Positions 1-8,557 of a stretch of DNA of 64,000 nt are shown one piece after another. The notes under the pieces were generated by a model that saw only the letters and a program-made list of their open reading frames with translations, had not been told where the DNA came from and ran no database searches. Each line of letters starts with the position of its first letter. Positions within the stretch are counted from its first letter, which is position 1. The stretch is from Maribellus maritimus (GTDB lineage: Bacteria > Bacteroidota > Bacteroidia > Bacteroidales > Prolixibacteraceae): NCBI RefSeq assembly GCF_022267315.1, contig NZ_JAIKLE010000021.1:62001-126000 (forward strand), given 5' to 3'. A program made the translations under genes and the position numbers.

Positions 1-1
1 T

Positions 2-163
2 CCACTTTATTTTACGGAAGGAAATCTGCTGGCATTTAAAAGCCCGTTCCACAGCAATCTCACCATTGTTATCGGAACTTTGGTTATTTTCCTGACTGGT
101 TTTATTTTAATGAAACTTTCTTCAGGAAAAAGAAAAAACAACAGTATACAAAAACAATCGTAA
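2..163 (+). CDS. C-terminal end of a probable sodium:solute symporter (partial)
   Basis: An open frame enters from the left edge and stops at 161-163. It encodes about 53 residues: a short polar stretch, one hydrophobic helix (about residues 20-37, LTIVIGTLVIFLTGFILMKL) and a basic, Asn/Gln-rich cytoplasmic tail. The pattern FKSPFHSNLTIVIGT followed by a last helix resembles the end of SSS-family symporters, which in Bacteroidota often sit beside sialidase-like genes. The next gene begins one base after the stop, so the two are almost certainly co-transcribed. Family assignment rests only on this last helix and on context, and another multi-pass transporter remains possible. Confidence 0.55.
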   Translation, partial: PLYFTEGNLLAFKSPFHSNLTIVIGTLVIFLTGFILMKLSSGKRKNNSIQKQS

Positions 164-164
164 T

Positions 165-1250
165 ATGAAAACCTATTTATTTTTAATTGCATTTTTTATG
201 GTCACCAGTCTTTCCGCACAACAGCCGTTTAGCGGGAAAGATGCCATTGTAAAAGAAGAATTTATCTATCAAAGTGGCGACGTATCTTTTCCAAGTTGTC
301 ATGCTTCAACAATAGAAGAGATAGAAGGAGGATTGATTGCATCGTGGTTTGGCGGAACCCATGAAAAACATCCTGACGTGGGAATTTGGGTAAGTCGTTT
401 TGTCAACGGGAAATGGACAACTCCTGTTGAAGTAGCCAACGGCATTCAGCATAAAACATTACGTTATCCCACGTGGAATCCGGTTCTTTTTAATACAGGA
501 AATGAAATCATCTTGTTCTATAAAGACGGTCCCAATCCACGGGAATGGTGGGGAGAATATGTTACTTCTTCTGATAACGGGAAAACGTGGTCACAATCGC
601 TTCGACTCCCGGAAGAGATTGTGGGACCAATAAAAAACAAACCGGTTTTGTTAAAAAACGGAGAGTTGTTATGCCCGTCAAGTACCGAAGATGATGGATG
701 GAAAGTACATATGGAAATAACATCTGATTATGGAAAAACGTGGGAACGTACCGAGAATTTGAAATATACTGATAATATTGGAGCAATTCAACCATCGGTT
801 CTTTTTCACGAAAACGGAAAACTACAAATATTATGCAGAAGTCAGAATAAAATGATTGTATCAGCCTGGTCGGAAGATAACGGAAGAACCTGGACTAAAC
901 TGAAACCAACTTCTCTGCCAAATCCAAATTCGGGTACCGATGCAGTAACGTTGAAAGATGGCAGACATGTTTTAATTTATAATCATGTTGAACCATCGGA
1001 AAGCTGGGGAGACCGAAATATTTTGAATCTGGCAGTTTCAGAAGATGGTATCAACTGGAAAGCTGCCGTTCTTTTGGAAAACGACCCCGACAAAGATGGT
1101 GAATATTCCTATCCGGCGGTAATTCAAACAGAAGATGGACTGGTTCATATAACCTACACATGGAACAGAAAACTTATAAAACATGTAGTTGTTGATCCGA
1201 CAAAACTAAAAACAAAAGCTTTAACAAATGGCGAATGGCCGAATCGATAA
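165..1250 (+). CDS. Secreted BNR/Asp-box sialidase-like beta-propeller
   Basis: 361 residues with a Sec signal peptide (about residues 1-18, ending SLSA before QQPF). Asp-box motifs of the SxDxGxTW type are visible three times (SSDNGKTWS, TSDYGKTWE, SEDNGRTWT), which is the hallmark of BNR propellers in the sialidase superfamily (BNR_2 type). The N-terminal part reads ASWFGGTHEKHPDVGIW, typical of the predicted neuraminidase group. I do not see the FRIP arginine motif of classical GH33 sialidases, so sialic acid is not a safe substrate call; another glycosidase or lyase with this fold is as likely. It follows a transporter end by one base and precedes an FG-GAP protein and a deacetylase, which suggests catabolism of one modified sugar or oligosaccharide. 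Confidence 0.75.
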   Translation: MKTYLFLIAFFMVTSLSAQQPFSGKDAIVKEEFIYQSGDVSFPSCHASTIEEIEGGLIASWFGGTHEKHPDVGIWVSRFVNGKWTTPVEVANGIQHKTLRYPTWNPVLFNTGNEIILFYKDGPNPREWWGEYVTSSDNGKTWSQSLRLPEEIVGPIKNKPVLLKNGELLCPSSTEDDGWKVHMEITSDYGKTWERTENLKYTDNIGAIQPSVLFHENGKLQILCRSQNKMIVSAWSEDNGRTWTKLKPTSLPNPNSGTDAVTLKDGRHVLIYNHVEPSESWGDRNILNLAVSEDGINWKAAVLLENDPDKDGEYSYPAVIQTEDGLVHITYTWNRKLIKHVVVDPTKLKTKALTNGEWPNR

Positions 1251-1292
1251 TAATAGAATATTTTAAGGTTTTTAATTAAATCGTATGAATTT

Positions 1293-1330
1293 AAAAGTCA
1301 GTTTTCACTTTGAATAGAAAACTGGCTTTT
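1293..1330 (+). terminator. Stem-loop after the sialidase-like gene
   Basis: Arms AAAAGTCAGTTTTC (1293-1306) and GAAAACTGGCTTTT (1317-1330) pair over 14 positions with one G-T wobble around a 10-base loop, and the right arm ends in TTTT. It lies 43 bases after the stop and 35 before the next start. It could be an intrinsic terminator or an intercistronic processing hairpin. Confidence 0.5.
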
Positions 1331-1364
1331 ACGCATTGTTATAACAACAAGAAACACAATAAAA

Positions 1365-3308
1365 ATGAAATTTTGGGGAACGCTGATTTTTGTTTCGATT
1401 TTTATATCCGGAATTGCTCAAAATAATCCGGAAGATCTGGTTCGCATTAAATACAACAATCCCGGTTTAATTACCGACCTGGGAGTAGGCTTGTGGGCCT
1501 GGCCCTTCCCTATGGATTTTGACAAAGACGGAGACCTTGATTTACTGGTAAACTGTCCGGACAAACCTTTTAACGGCATTTGGTTTTTCGAGAACAAAAC
1601 AGGAGGCAGCAACCCGGTATTCAAAACACCTGTAAAACTCACTGAAAGCAAGCGCAACCTTCAAATTTCAAACGTAAATGGCGAGCACAAAGTAATGTTG
1701 CCTGGTGTTGCTTTTCCTGATTTTTTTAACAGTTATTTTGAAAAACCGGACACACTTTTTAAAGAAAGCTTTTATCAGTCAATTATTCAAAAGCCCCGGT
1801 TCAATTTGTGGCGATATGTCGACTTTGAAAAAGACGGCGACCTTGACTTTGTTATCGCAGTCGACGACTGGCAGGAATATGGCTGGGACAATGCCTTTAA
1901 CGATAAAGGAGAGTGGACAAATGGGCCGCTGCACGGAACGGTTTACCTTGTTGAACAGGGTCGGCGTGGAAAATATGAAGCCCCAAAACCTGTGCTGGCA
2001 GATGGAAAAATTATTGATACCTATGGAATCTCGGGTGCCAACTTTGAAGATTTTGACGGCGATGGTGACTTGGATATTATTACAGCCGAATTTGTTGATC
2101 GCTTATCCTGGTTCGAAAATATAGGAACGCGGAAAAAACCGGAATATGCTGCAGGAAAATTTATAAAAGTCAACGGAGAAGTGCTCCACCTCGATTTGGA
2201 AATGGTCGTTCCAAGTGCAATTGACTGGGATGGGAACGGCACCATCGACCTGATTGTGGGAGAAGAAGACGGTCGTGTTGTATTCTTAAAAAACACAGGC
2301 AAAAAAGACACTGATGGTCCGATATTCGAACCACCCGTTTATGTGCAACAGGAGCAACAATATTTAAAATTCGGGGCGCTGGTTACCCCCTACAGCGTTG
2401 ATTGGGATGCAGATGGTGATGAAGACCTCATTTGTGGAAATACTGCCGGTTATATTGGTTTTATAGAAAACCTGGGCGGAGGTGAAACGCCTAAATGGGC
2501 TAAGCCCGTTTATTTGAAAGCTGACGGAGAAACCATCCTGATTCAGGCCGGCGAAAATGGATCGATTCAGGGGCCGGCAGAGAGAAAATGGGGCTATACA
2601 ACGCTGTCGGTAGCCGATTGGAATGATGATGGATTATTGGATATTATTTACAATTCAATTTGGGGAAAAGTAGCGTGGTTCGAAAATATTGGCACAAAAG
2701 GAAATCCCAGGTTAGCAGCCTCAAAACCAGTTGAAGTTGAATGGAATGGTACGAATCCCAAACCTTCCTGGAACTGGTGGAGCCCTAGAGGGAAAAATCT
2801 GGCAACCCAGTGGAGAACAACGCCGCTGGCATACGACTGGAACGGAGACGGATGGATGGACCTGCTCATGCTTGACCATGAAGGCTATCTTGCGTTTTGG
2901 GAACGGTATTTTGAAAACGGACAGTTAAAATTAAAACCTGGGAAACGAATTTTTACCGGAAAAAGCAGCGAATTTACAAGATATTTTTCCAATGATGACA
3001 AAGGACTACTTCGACTAAATACACGCGAAGCTGGTAGCTCAGGCCGGCGAAAATTCTGTGTAGTCGACTGGGATCGCGATGGCAGGCTTGATTTTCTTGT
3101 AAACAGCGACAACGTTAATTTTTTACGGAATATAGGAGAAAAAGACGGATTGATAATTTTAGAAGACATGGGTACACTTTCAGAGATGGATTTGGCCGGG
3201 CATACAACCTCTCCCACTACTATGGATTGGGACAAAAACGGAACGCCAGATCTGTTGATTGGAGCAGAAGATGGCCATTTCTATTATATGAAAAACAAAA
3301 ACGATTAA
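1365..3308 (+). CDS. Secreted FG-GAP/VCBS repeat protein
   Basis: 647 residues with a signal peptide (about 1-18, ending SGIA). At least nine calcium-loop motifs of the form D-[FW]-[DEN]-x-[DN]-G-x-x-D are spread along the protein: DFDKDGDLD, DFEKDGDLD, DFDGDGDLD, DWDGNGTID, DWDADGDED, DWNDDGLLD, DWNGDGWMD, DWDRDGRLD, DWDKNGTPD. Many are followed by a WFENIG-type strand, as in integrin-like FG-GAP propellers. The repeats fill nearly the whole chain, so no separate catalytic domain is apparent. It is probably a calcium-stabilised extracellular or surface propeller that binds or cleaves polysaccharide; the activity is unknown. It sits between a sialidase-like protein and a sugar deacetylase, which supports a carbohydrate role. 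Confidence 0.75.
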   Translation: MKFWGTLIFVSIFISGIAQNNPEDLVRIKYNNPGLITDLGVGLWAWPFPMDFDKDGDLDLLVNCPDKPFNGIWFFENKTGGSNPVFKTPVKLTESKRNLQISNVNGEHKVMLPGVAFPDFFNSYFEKPDTLFKESFYQSIIQKPRFNLWRYVDFEKDGDLDFVIAVDDWQEYGWDNAFNDKGEWTNGPLHGTVYLVEQGRRGKYEAPKPVLADGKIIDTYGISGANFEDFDGDGDLDIITAEFVDRLSWFENIGTRKKPEYAAGKFIKVNGEVLHLDLEMVVPSAIDWDGNGTIDLIVGEEDGRVVFLKNTGKKDTDGPIFEPPVYVQQEQQYLKFGALVTPYSVDWDADGDEDLICGNTAGYIGFIENLGGGETPKWAKPVYLKADGETILIQAGENGSIQGPAERKWGYTTLSVADWNDDGLLDIIYNSIWGKVAWFENIGTKGNPRLAASKPVEVEWNGTNPKPSWNWWSPRGKNLATQWRTTPLAYDWNGDGWMDLLMLDHEGYLAFWERYFENGQLKLKPGKRIFTGKSSEFTRYFSNDDKGLLRLNTREAGSSGRRKFCVVDWDRDGRLDFLVNSDNVNFLRNIGEKDGLIILEDMGTLSEMDLAGHTTSPTTMDWDKNGTPDLLIGAEDGHFYYMKNKND

Positions 3309-3329
3309 GAATATCAAATCAAAATAAAT

Positions 3330-4331
3330 ATGAAAAATACAGGAAACCATTTTCAGAAAAAGATTGTACTTACAAAACATGTTTTTTTGTTTTTATTTTT
3401 CGCATTTATTTCTTCCCTGAATTTTGCGCAAAAAACTACAGAAAAAACAAGCAATGCAGAAAAATTGGGCTATCCAAAAGGAAAAGTTATTCTTTTGTTG
3501 CATTGCGATGATGCAGGTATGTGCGAAGAAGCCAACATTGCTGTTCAAAGTTATTCTTTAAAAAATCACATTCAATCGGCAGCTGTTATGATGCCTTGTC
3601 CAAATGCGGAAGAAATGGTTGAGTGGGCCAAAAAACATCCCAAAGCTGATATTGGTGTACATCTGACTTTAACGAGTGAATGGAAAAACTATCGCTGGGG
3701 GCCTGTTTCAAAATCGTCAAAAGTTCCAGGTCTGGTTGATCCGGATGGAAAATTCTGGCACGAAGTTCCGGATGTGGTAATGCACGCCAGCGCTGAAGAA
3801 GTAAAAACTGAAATCCGTGCACAAATTGACAAAATGATAAAAATGGGCTATCAGCCTTCGCATATCGATACGCATATGGGCACGCTTTATGGGTCAGCCG
3901 AATATGTAAAAGTTTTTCTTGAAACTGCGGAAGATTACAATATTCCGGCAAATGCCATAGATTTATCTGACAAAGAAGTTAGAGCATTTTATCAAAAAGC
4001 AGGCTACCCGATTACCAACGAAGTGGTTGACCTTCTGTCTGAATACAAACTTCCCAAACTCGACAACTTTGGCAGTGTGCCTGAGGGAAAAACTTATGAA
4101 GAAAAAAGAGATAATTTTTTCCAACTCGTAAAATCATTAAAACCGGGGCTGACCGAAATTATTTTCCATCCGTCTATCGAAACTGAAAACTTGAAAAGTA
4201 TTACAAATTCATGGCAACAGCGCGTTTGGGAAGCTGAAATGTTTTCGGACCCGCGGGTGATACAATTTTTTCAGGATAATGATATTGTCCTTACAACCTG
4301 GACAGAAATCATGGAAAAATCTGAGAAATAA
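3330..4331 (+). CDS. ChbG/HpnK (YdjC-like) family deacetylase
   Basis: 333 residues. After a signal-like hydrophobic segment (about 17-33) the catalytic domain starts with VILLLHCDDAG, where D60-D61 match the metal/base pair of YdjC/ChbG enzymes. Further conserved elements are HLTLTSEW (H111), HIDTHMG (H178, H182) and FHPSIE near residue 276. Known members remove N-acetyl groups from chito- or other amino-sugar oligosaccharides in a metal-dependent reaction. The export signal is unusual for cytosolic ChbG but common in Bacteroidota paralogues, and points to action in the periplasm. It is last in the plus-strand operon and starts 21 bases after the FG-GAP gene. The substrate is not deducible. 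Confidence 0.8.
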   Translation: MKNTGNHFQKKIVLTKHVFLFLFFAFISSLNFAQKTTEKTSNAEKLGYPKGKVILLLHCDDAGMCEEANIAVQSYSLKNHIQSAAVMMPCPNAEEMVEWAKKHPKADIGVHLTLTSEWKNYRWGPVSKSSKVPGLVDPDGKFWHEVPDVVMHASAEEVKTEIRAQIDKMIKMGYQPSHIDTHMGTLYGSAEYVKVFLETAEDYNIPANAIDLSDKEVRAFYQKAGYPITNEVVDLLSEYKLPKLDNFGSVPEGKTYEEKRDNFFQLVKSLKPGLTEIIFHPSIETENLKSITNSWQQRVWEAEMFSDPRVIQFFQDNDIVLTTWTEIMEKSEK

Positions 4332-4344
4332 TCATTAACCCATC

Positions 4345-4367
4345 TTTTATCAGGCAGGTTGATAAAA
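4345..4367. terminator. Hairpin between convergent genes
   Basis: TTTTATCA (4345-4352) and TGATAAAA (4360-4367) form an 8-bp AT-rich stem with a 7-base loop. It lies 13 bases past the deacetylase stop and 22 before the end of the opposing ASCH gene, so it could serve both strands. Confidence 0.5.
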
Positions 4368-4389
4368 AAGTAGCTAAAGCCGGTATTTG

Positions 4390-4821
4390 TTATTGCCCTG
4401 TTTTATCTTTTTCAATATCTCCAACAGGTAACCAGTCATCCATATTTCCATAATCTGACCGGTCAATTTTAAATGGTTTCAGTGCCTGAAATTCCTGAAT
4501 TGTTATCAAAACAAGATATCTTTTTCCAGAAAACCGTTTTGTGAGACCCGCGTTCAGCAGCAATTTATCCTGATTTTGTTCAACAATCTCAACCGATTCT
4601 TCCTTTGTTAGCTTTTCCGAATTAAAAACCTCTTCTACTATTGCTTTCGCTTTTACCAGCCCGTCTCCTTTATTTTCAACAAAATATAAAACATCAGATT
4701 TATTCACCCTTCCATAAGGCAATTTTCGCCCCATCGCTCCACGGATAATCATTGTCTTTTGTCCGCTTTTTATGTTTTGAAGTTCTTTTGCTTTGTAATC
4801 GAGATATACGACGTGATCCAT
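4390..4821 (-). CDS. ASCH-domain protein
   Basis: About 143 residues counted from the ATG at 4819-4821. The open frame extends 40 codons further upstream, but that extension is Lys/Asn/Arg-rich and low complexity, whereas homologous-looking sequence begins at MDHVVYLDYKAKELQNIKSG. The pattern of a short conserved start, a central GDVLYF-like strand (KSDVLYFVENKGDGLVKAKAIVEEV in outline) and a final YLVLITI strand with PFKIDRSDYGNMDDW fits the ASCH/PUA-like fold, which binds nucleic acid or nucleotides. It is a single gene flanked by hairpins and unrelated to its neighbours. The family call is made from pattern only; the function is unknown. Confidence 0.55.
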   Translation of the reverse strand: MDHVVYLDYKAKELQNIKSGQKTMIIRGAMGRKLPYGRVNKSDVLYFVENKGDGLVKAKAIVEEVFNSEKLTKEESVEIVEQNQDKLLLNAGLTKRFSGKRYLVLITIQEFQALKPFKIDRSDYGNMDDWLPVGDIEKDKTGQ

Positions 4822-5050
4822 AATATTTTTGAATTTATGTTTATTGGTTTTCTTTTTTCTTAAACCATTCGGTGATTTTCGATTTTTGAAATTTCGTTTT
4901 TTTCGACTGATATAGATGTTGTTAGAAAAACAAAAGTACATAAATAATTGTCAATGCCTCGGAAACCGCATTGCTAGCAGCCTAAAAATATGAGTTGGAT
5001 CTAAATTGAATTCTTCCTTCAACTTTTTAATCATCAAAAGCTTTAATTTT

Positions 5051-5085
5051 AAAAAAGATACGACTCCGGAGTCGTATCTTTTTTT
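5051..5085. terminator. Perfect palindromic terminator
   Basis: Arms GATACGACTCC (5057-5067) and GGAGTCGTATC (5068-5078) are perfectly complementary and are flanked by six A on the left and seven T on the right, a textbook bidirectional intrinsic terminator. It lies 78 bases past the stop of the minus-strand propeller gene that ends at 5163. Confidence 0.85.
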
Positions 5086-5162
5086 ACTCTTTTATTTTCT
5101 AATTACGTTAGAATATACTGTTTTTGTGGCAGGGTGCTTCTTTGTTGTTTATCACATACAAA

Positions 5163-6422
5163 CTACTTTTTCAACTTTGCAACCATCAAAAAGCTATTAT
5201 CATCTTCTTTCAACGTATTGCCAAGCTGAACCAGTTTTTCTTTTTGTTCCGGAAATTTTGCTTCGCAGTTTTTAAATGTTTGTGAATCGAGATACTGTTT
5301 CATATCCAATGCTGTAACATCAACAAACATTAACGAATCGTTTGAAAAGCGTGGTTTAAAATCAGGCCCGCCATTTAAATCGTTTACAAAACCATATTCT
5401 TCTCCTTTGTTTTTTAAAGCCACTCCTTCTTTTGTCTTTTTATTGTATAATATACAACCTTCTTCCATTTCGTCTTTACTTTTTGTTTTATCCATATGCG
5501 AGCCATAGCGCACAAAAATATAAGCTGCCGATTCATTTACGCCCAACCAGTAACACTCTTTTGGAAGTGGTTTTCCCGACATTTTCTCAGGAATTAAATC
5601 ATCCGGGATTTTGTGATCCTTTAAATCCACCAAAAATTTTGGAACAATTTTGTTTTTTTCATTGTAAGTATAAACCGTATCGTTGTACCAGCCTTTCATA
5701 TGTAGTTTATTGTTGGCAAGATAAAAATTGTCTCGTCCCGAGTAAAAAATAAGAAAACTATTCTGTTCTTTCTTTTCCCAGAAGATATGGTTTTGAATTG
5801 TTTGTAAAGTATCACCGTTAAAGTCGGTTTCAATAAAAACAAAGGGTTCTGTTCCCATATTAGGTTCACTAAAACTGACGAATATACTATCATGAGCCCA
5901 AACCATTTGCAAACGGTCGAATCCATCCAGTTTAATGGTGTTTACGTATTCTCCTTCAAAATTATAAACCAGAATCTTCCTCGTCCAGTTGGTGTGAATA
6001 TAAATCAGCTTTTTTTTCTCATCAATTGAAAACGTACGCATCAAACCATATTCTTTGGGACCACGGCCTTCTTTACCAATGTGCCGGATAAATTTCCCGC
6101 TTCGGTCGAACTGAGTTAACAAATTTGACCCGGTGTGTTTAATAAAAATATAATCCTTTGTTAGTTGCACATCCATAACTCTGCCCAACAATGCTTTGTC
6201 ACTGTTCTCAAATTGAATAAATTCAACATTTCCTGCAATTTTTGAAACGGGTACTTCCTGTTTATGTTTAATTATACCGGCAAAATCAATGGTTAAAAAT
6301 GTATTTGATTTTGCATTTTCAGCGGTTTCTATCTCAGGGCTCCCCTTAGTTTCCGGTTTGGTTTTGCATGCGGTAACAACAATTAGCAATACAAATAATA
6401 ATTGGATTTTATGACTCTTCAT
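5163..6422 (-). CDS. Six-bladed beta-propeller lipoprotein (P1)
   Basis: 419 residues with a lipobox VTAC (Cys19). First member of the island in coordinate order. Features that define the family here: an early KIAGNVEFIQFE strand (about 61-72) corresponding to IADDIxYIPL in the paralogues, the GKEGRGPKEY motif (about 116-125), NDTVYTY near residue 240, NDLNGGPDF near 350 and a closing strand DDNSFLMVAKLKK. Bacteroidota proteins with this layout are annotated as 6-bladed beta-propeller proteins (DUF5128 group, to my knowledge); no enzymatic activity is established for them. It is the second gene of a two-gene unit, 57 bases after P2, and is followed by a strong terminator. Its tail is diverged from the large island group. 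Confidence 0.88.
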   Translation of the reverse strand: MKSHKIQLLFVLLIVVTACKTKPETKGSPEIETAENAKSNTFLTIDFAGIIKHKQEVPVSKIAGNVEFIQFENSDKALLGRVMDVQLTKDYIFIKHTGSNLLTQFDRSGKFIRHIGKEGRGPKEYGLMRTFSIDEKKKLIYIHTNWTRKILVYNFEGEYVNTIKLDGFDRLQMVWAHDSIFVSFSEPNMGTEPFVFIETDFNGDTLQTIQNHIFWEKKEQNSFLIFYSGRDNFYLANNKLHMKGWYNDTVYTYNEKNKIVPKFLVDLKDHKIPDDLIPEKMSGKPLPKECYWLGVNESAAYIFVRYGSHMDKTKSKDEMEEGCILYNKKTKEGVALKNKGEEYGFVNDLNGGPDFKPRFSNDSLMFVDVTALDMKQYLDSQTFKNCEAKFPEQKEKLVQLGNTLKEDDNSFLMVAKLKK

Positions 6423-6479
6423 CTTTAAAAAATTGGTCTGGATGCATCCCCGTCAGGAAGATGCATCCTTTGTGTAAAA

Positions 6480-7649
6480 TTATTTCATTTTTCCAACAAA
6501 CAAAACCTCATTATCATCCTCTTTTAGCTGGCTCAACAAGGTCTCTATTTTTTGTTTTTCTTTCGATTTTAATTCTCCTTTTTTTAGCGATTTATCAAGT
6601 TCTTCCATCAATTGCATGGCATTTATGGAAGAAATAAACATTCCGTTGTTGCTCATATAAAACTTGTTGATTTCGTAACCGCCCCAGAAATCGTTTTTAA
6701 TCCGGAAGAAATCGGATTTCAGGGTTTTCTTGTCAACCAAAACTTTGGCTCCATTGTATTTTTTCCCAAAAATCTGGGTACAGTAATGGCTTTTCCATTC
6801 ATATATCCAGGTTCCTTGTTTCTCTCCTGTAAAAAATGCGACGAATTGGGGAATCATTCTGTTTTTTTCAACATCGTAATGGTAAAGTGTATCTGGTGAG
6901 TCGCTTCCGTAAGATAGTTTAAAGTAATCAAAAGCATCGGCATTTCGGCTCGACGAAAGTTCGCTGTTAAAACCAACAAACTGCCCCTGCGCGTTCCGCG
7001 GATTAGTAATCAAATTTTCGGGCTCAAAACATTCTTTTAATAATTTCCCTTCTATCGTTTGCTGACAGGCAATCGGGATTGGCTCACCCTCAAATGGCAT
7101 GGACAATACTGTTACGGTGTTGTTTGTTACATAGGCATGAAATTTAGTTTGTGGATATACCAACGGAATATCCGGTAAATTTTCTCCATCCAGCGAATAG
7201 ACGAACAGCTTTGTTGCCCGCGCAAACGGAGTTAAATAAATTCGTTTTGCATCTTCATCCAATTGGATTCCGTAAAGCGAATTAAACTCACCCGGCCCTC
7301 TACCTATTTTGCCAATGTCGCGGATAAACTTCCCTTCACGCGTAAACAGTTTTATTGGAAAACTCCCCCGACTGTGAATGGCAATATAATTTTCTGATAT
7401 ACTAACATGATAGACACTTTCAAACAACGATTTTTCGTTGGTTTCAAGCGGTATGATTTCGCATTCACTTATTATTTCACTTAAAGGCAGGTCAATTGTA
7501 TCGGTAACTTCGCTAATGTTACAATCGACTACCTCGTTGCCGTTTACTTTTACAATCTTAGCGTGCGAGCCTTTTTGTTTGTTTCCGCAACCAGCAATAA
7601 AGGCAACCATTAAAAAGGCAATAATGAGATTAAAGATGTTTCTTTTCAT
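6480..7649 (-). CDS. Six-bladed beta-propeller lipoprotein (P2)
   Basis: 389 residues; lipobox IAGC with Cys21. GKIGRGPGEF lies at about 113-122, preceded by the strand CEIIPLETNEKSLFE that matches the first-blade region of the other copies. It ends EDDNEVLFVGKMK, missing the Asn-Pro pair of most paralogues. It is the first gene of the P2-P1 unit and is transcribed divergently from the ECF sigma operon. An ATTGTCACAAA/GACAT element at 7706-7735 lies 57-86 bases upstream and matches the one in front of the sigma gene, so this unit is the best candidate target of that sigma factor. Confidence 0.88.
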   Translation of the reverse strand: MKRNIFNLIIAFLMVAFIAGCGNKQKGSHAKIVKVNGNEVVDCNISEVTDTIDLPLSEIISECEIIPLETNEKSLFESVYHVSISENYIAIHSRGSFPIKLFTREGKFIRDIGKIGRGPGEFNSLYGIQLDEDAKRIYLTPFARATKLFVYSLDGENLPDIPLVYPQTKFHAYVTNNTVTVLSMPFEGEPIPIACQQTIEGKLLKECFEPENLITNPRNAQGQFVGFNSELSSSRNADAFDYFKLSYGSDSPDTLYHYDVEKNRMIPQFVAFFTGEKQGTWIYEWKSHYCTQIFGKKYNGAKVLVDKKTLKSDFFRIKNDFWGGYEINKFYMSNNGMFISSINAMQLMEELDKSLKKGELKSKEKQKIETLLSQLKEDDNEVLFVGKMK

Positions 7650-7705
7650 GCTTGTTTTTTTTGTTAATTGAATTTTTGGCAGACTTCAAATGCAGCCTTA
7701 TATCT

Positions 7706-7735
7706 ATGTCGGAGAAACAGTTATTTTGTGACAAT
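7706..7735 (-). promoter_or_regulatory. Candidate ECF-type promoter for the P2-P1 unit
   Basis: Read on the minus strand, ATTGTCACAAAATAAC begins at 7735 and GACAT at 7710, 25 bases apart. The same two blocks occur on the plus strand before the ECF sigma gene with a 26-base offset. In the rest of the 7650-8071 divergent spacer I see one match to the Bacteroides -7 box (TAATTTTG, 7970-7977) and nothing else clear. Promoter function is inferred from the duplication and orientation, not from a known consensus. Confidence 0.5.
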
Positions 7736-8014
7736 GAATAAGATTTAGTTACCATGACGTAATTATCAGCGTTCCGGTACCTGTAATTGTCAGACATTCC
7801 CGAGATATTTCAAGCAGGAAATTCGCCTCACAAGACTGGAAATCAAACCAATACCAATTAGTCGGACTCTCATTTATTTCCAAAAAAAAGGGAGTGTGAG
7901 CGCTTTTTTTATAGAAGTTATGTGCTTACAGCACCATTACAAAAATCCAAAATAAATTTATAACCAAAATAATTTTGCACTATTGTGGCTTAATTTTTGA
8001 AAAAAGCGTTGGAA

Positions 8015-8045
8015 ATTGTCACAAATCAACACCTTTGAAAGACAT
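8015..8045 (+). promoter_or_regulatory. Candidate autoregulated ECF-type promoter
   Basis: ATTGTCACAAATCAAC (8015-8030) followed by GACAT (8041-8045), ending 26 bases before the TTG start of the ECF sigma gene. The sequence and spacing mirror the element on the opposite strand at 7706-7735. That is the arrangement expected if the sigma factor drives both its own operon and the divergent propeller unit. Confidence 0.5.
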
Positions 8046-8071
8046 CATATTATTAAATGAGTTAGTCGACC

Positions 8072-8557
8072 TTGAAATCGTTCGAAAAGATATATGAACA
8101 AAACTACCCCATGATGTACCGCGTAGCGGTGAAAATGATTGGAGATAAAGACGCTGTTCGGGATATTGTTCAGGAGGTCTTTGTTTGTTTGTATGAAAAA
8201 GGAAAAGGCACCGATGAAATAAACAACTACTCTGCATGGCTGTACAAAGCAACCTATTTTAAGAGTATTGATTATCTGAAAGCAAATAAGCGATTTAGCA
8301 AACTGGAAACAATTGAAGACAGAACCTGTCAGGAAGAGTCGTATGAGCAAAAAGAAGTTAAAAAGATGATACAAAATGCGCTGAATAAACTGGACCCAAA
8401 AAACCGTTTTTTAGTGGTTCTATACAGCGAAGGACTCTCCTACAAGGAAATGGCTGAGATAACTGAAATAAATTTTGCATCAGTAGGAAAAACATTATCA
8501 AGGGCTTTAAAAAAAATGGAAAAGGAACTAAAGACGGAATATTATGAACTGTTTTAA
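8072..8557 (+). CDS. ECF-family RNA polymerase sigma factor
   Basis: 161 residues. Region 2 is visible as FEKIYEQNYPMMYRVAVKM...DIVQEVFVCLYE (about 4-50) and region 4 as LDPKNRFLVVLYSEGLSYKEMAEI...VGKTLSRALKKMEKEL (about 105-155). The protein reads full length only from the TTG at 8072; the nearest upstream in-frame ATG (8057) is followed by AGT TAG, and the next internal ATG would cut into region 2.1. It overlaps the zinc-finger anti-sigma gene by 14 bases, so the two are translationally linked. No SusC or FecR lies nearby, so this is a stand-alone ECF/ZAS module rather than a SusCD regulator. A matching promoter-like element upstream suggests autoregulation. Confidence 0.9.
   Translation: MKSFEKIYEQNYPMMYRVAVKMIGDKDAVRDIVQEVFVCLYEKGKGTDEINNYSAWLYKATYFKSIDYLKANKRFSKLETIEDRTCQEESYEQKEVKKMIQNALNKLDPKNRFLVVLYSEGLSYKEMAEITEINFASVGKTLSRALKKMEKELKTEYYELF

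Noticed and set aside
1705-2124. 139-codon plus-strand frame inside the FG-GAP gene
   Set aside because: Shadow frame; the overlapping gene has clear calcium-loop repeats throughout this stretch.
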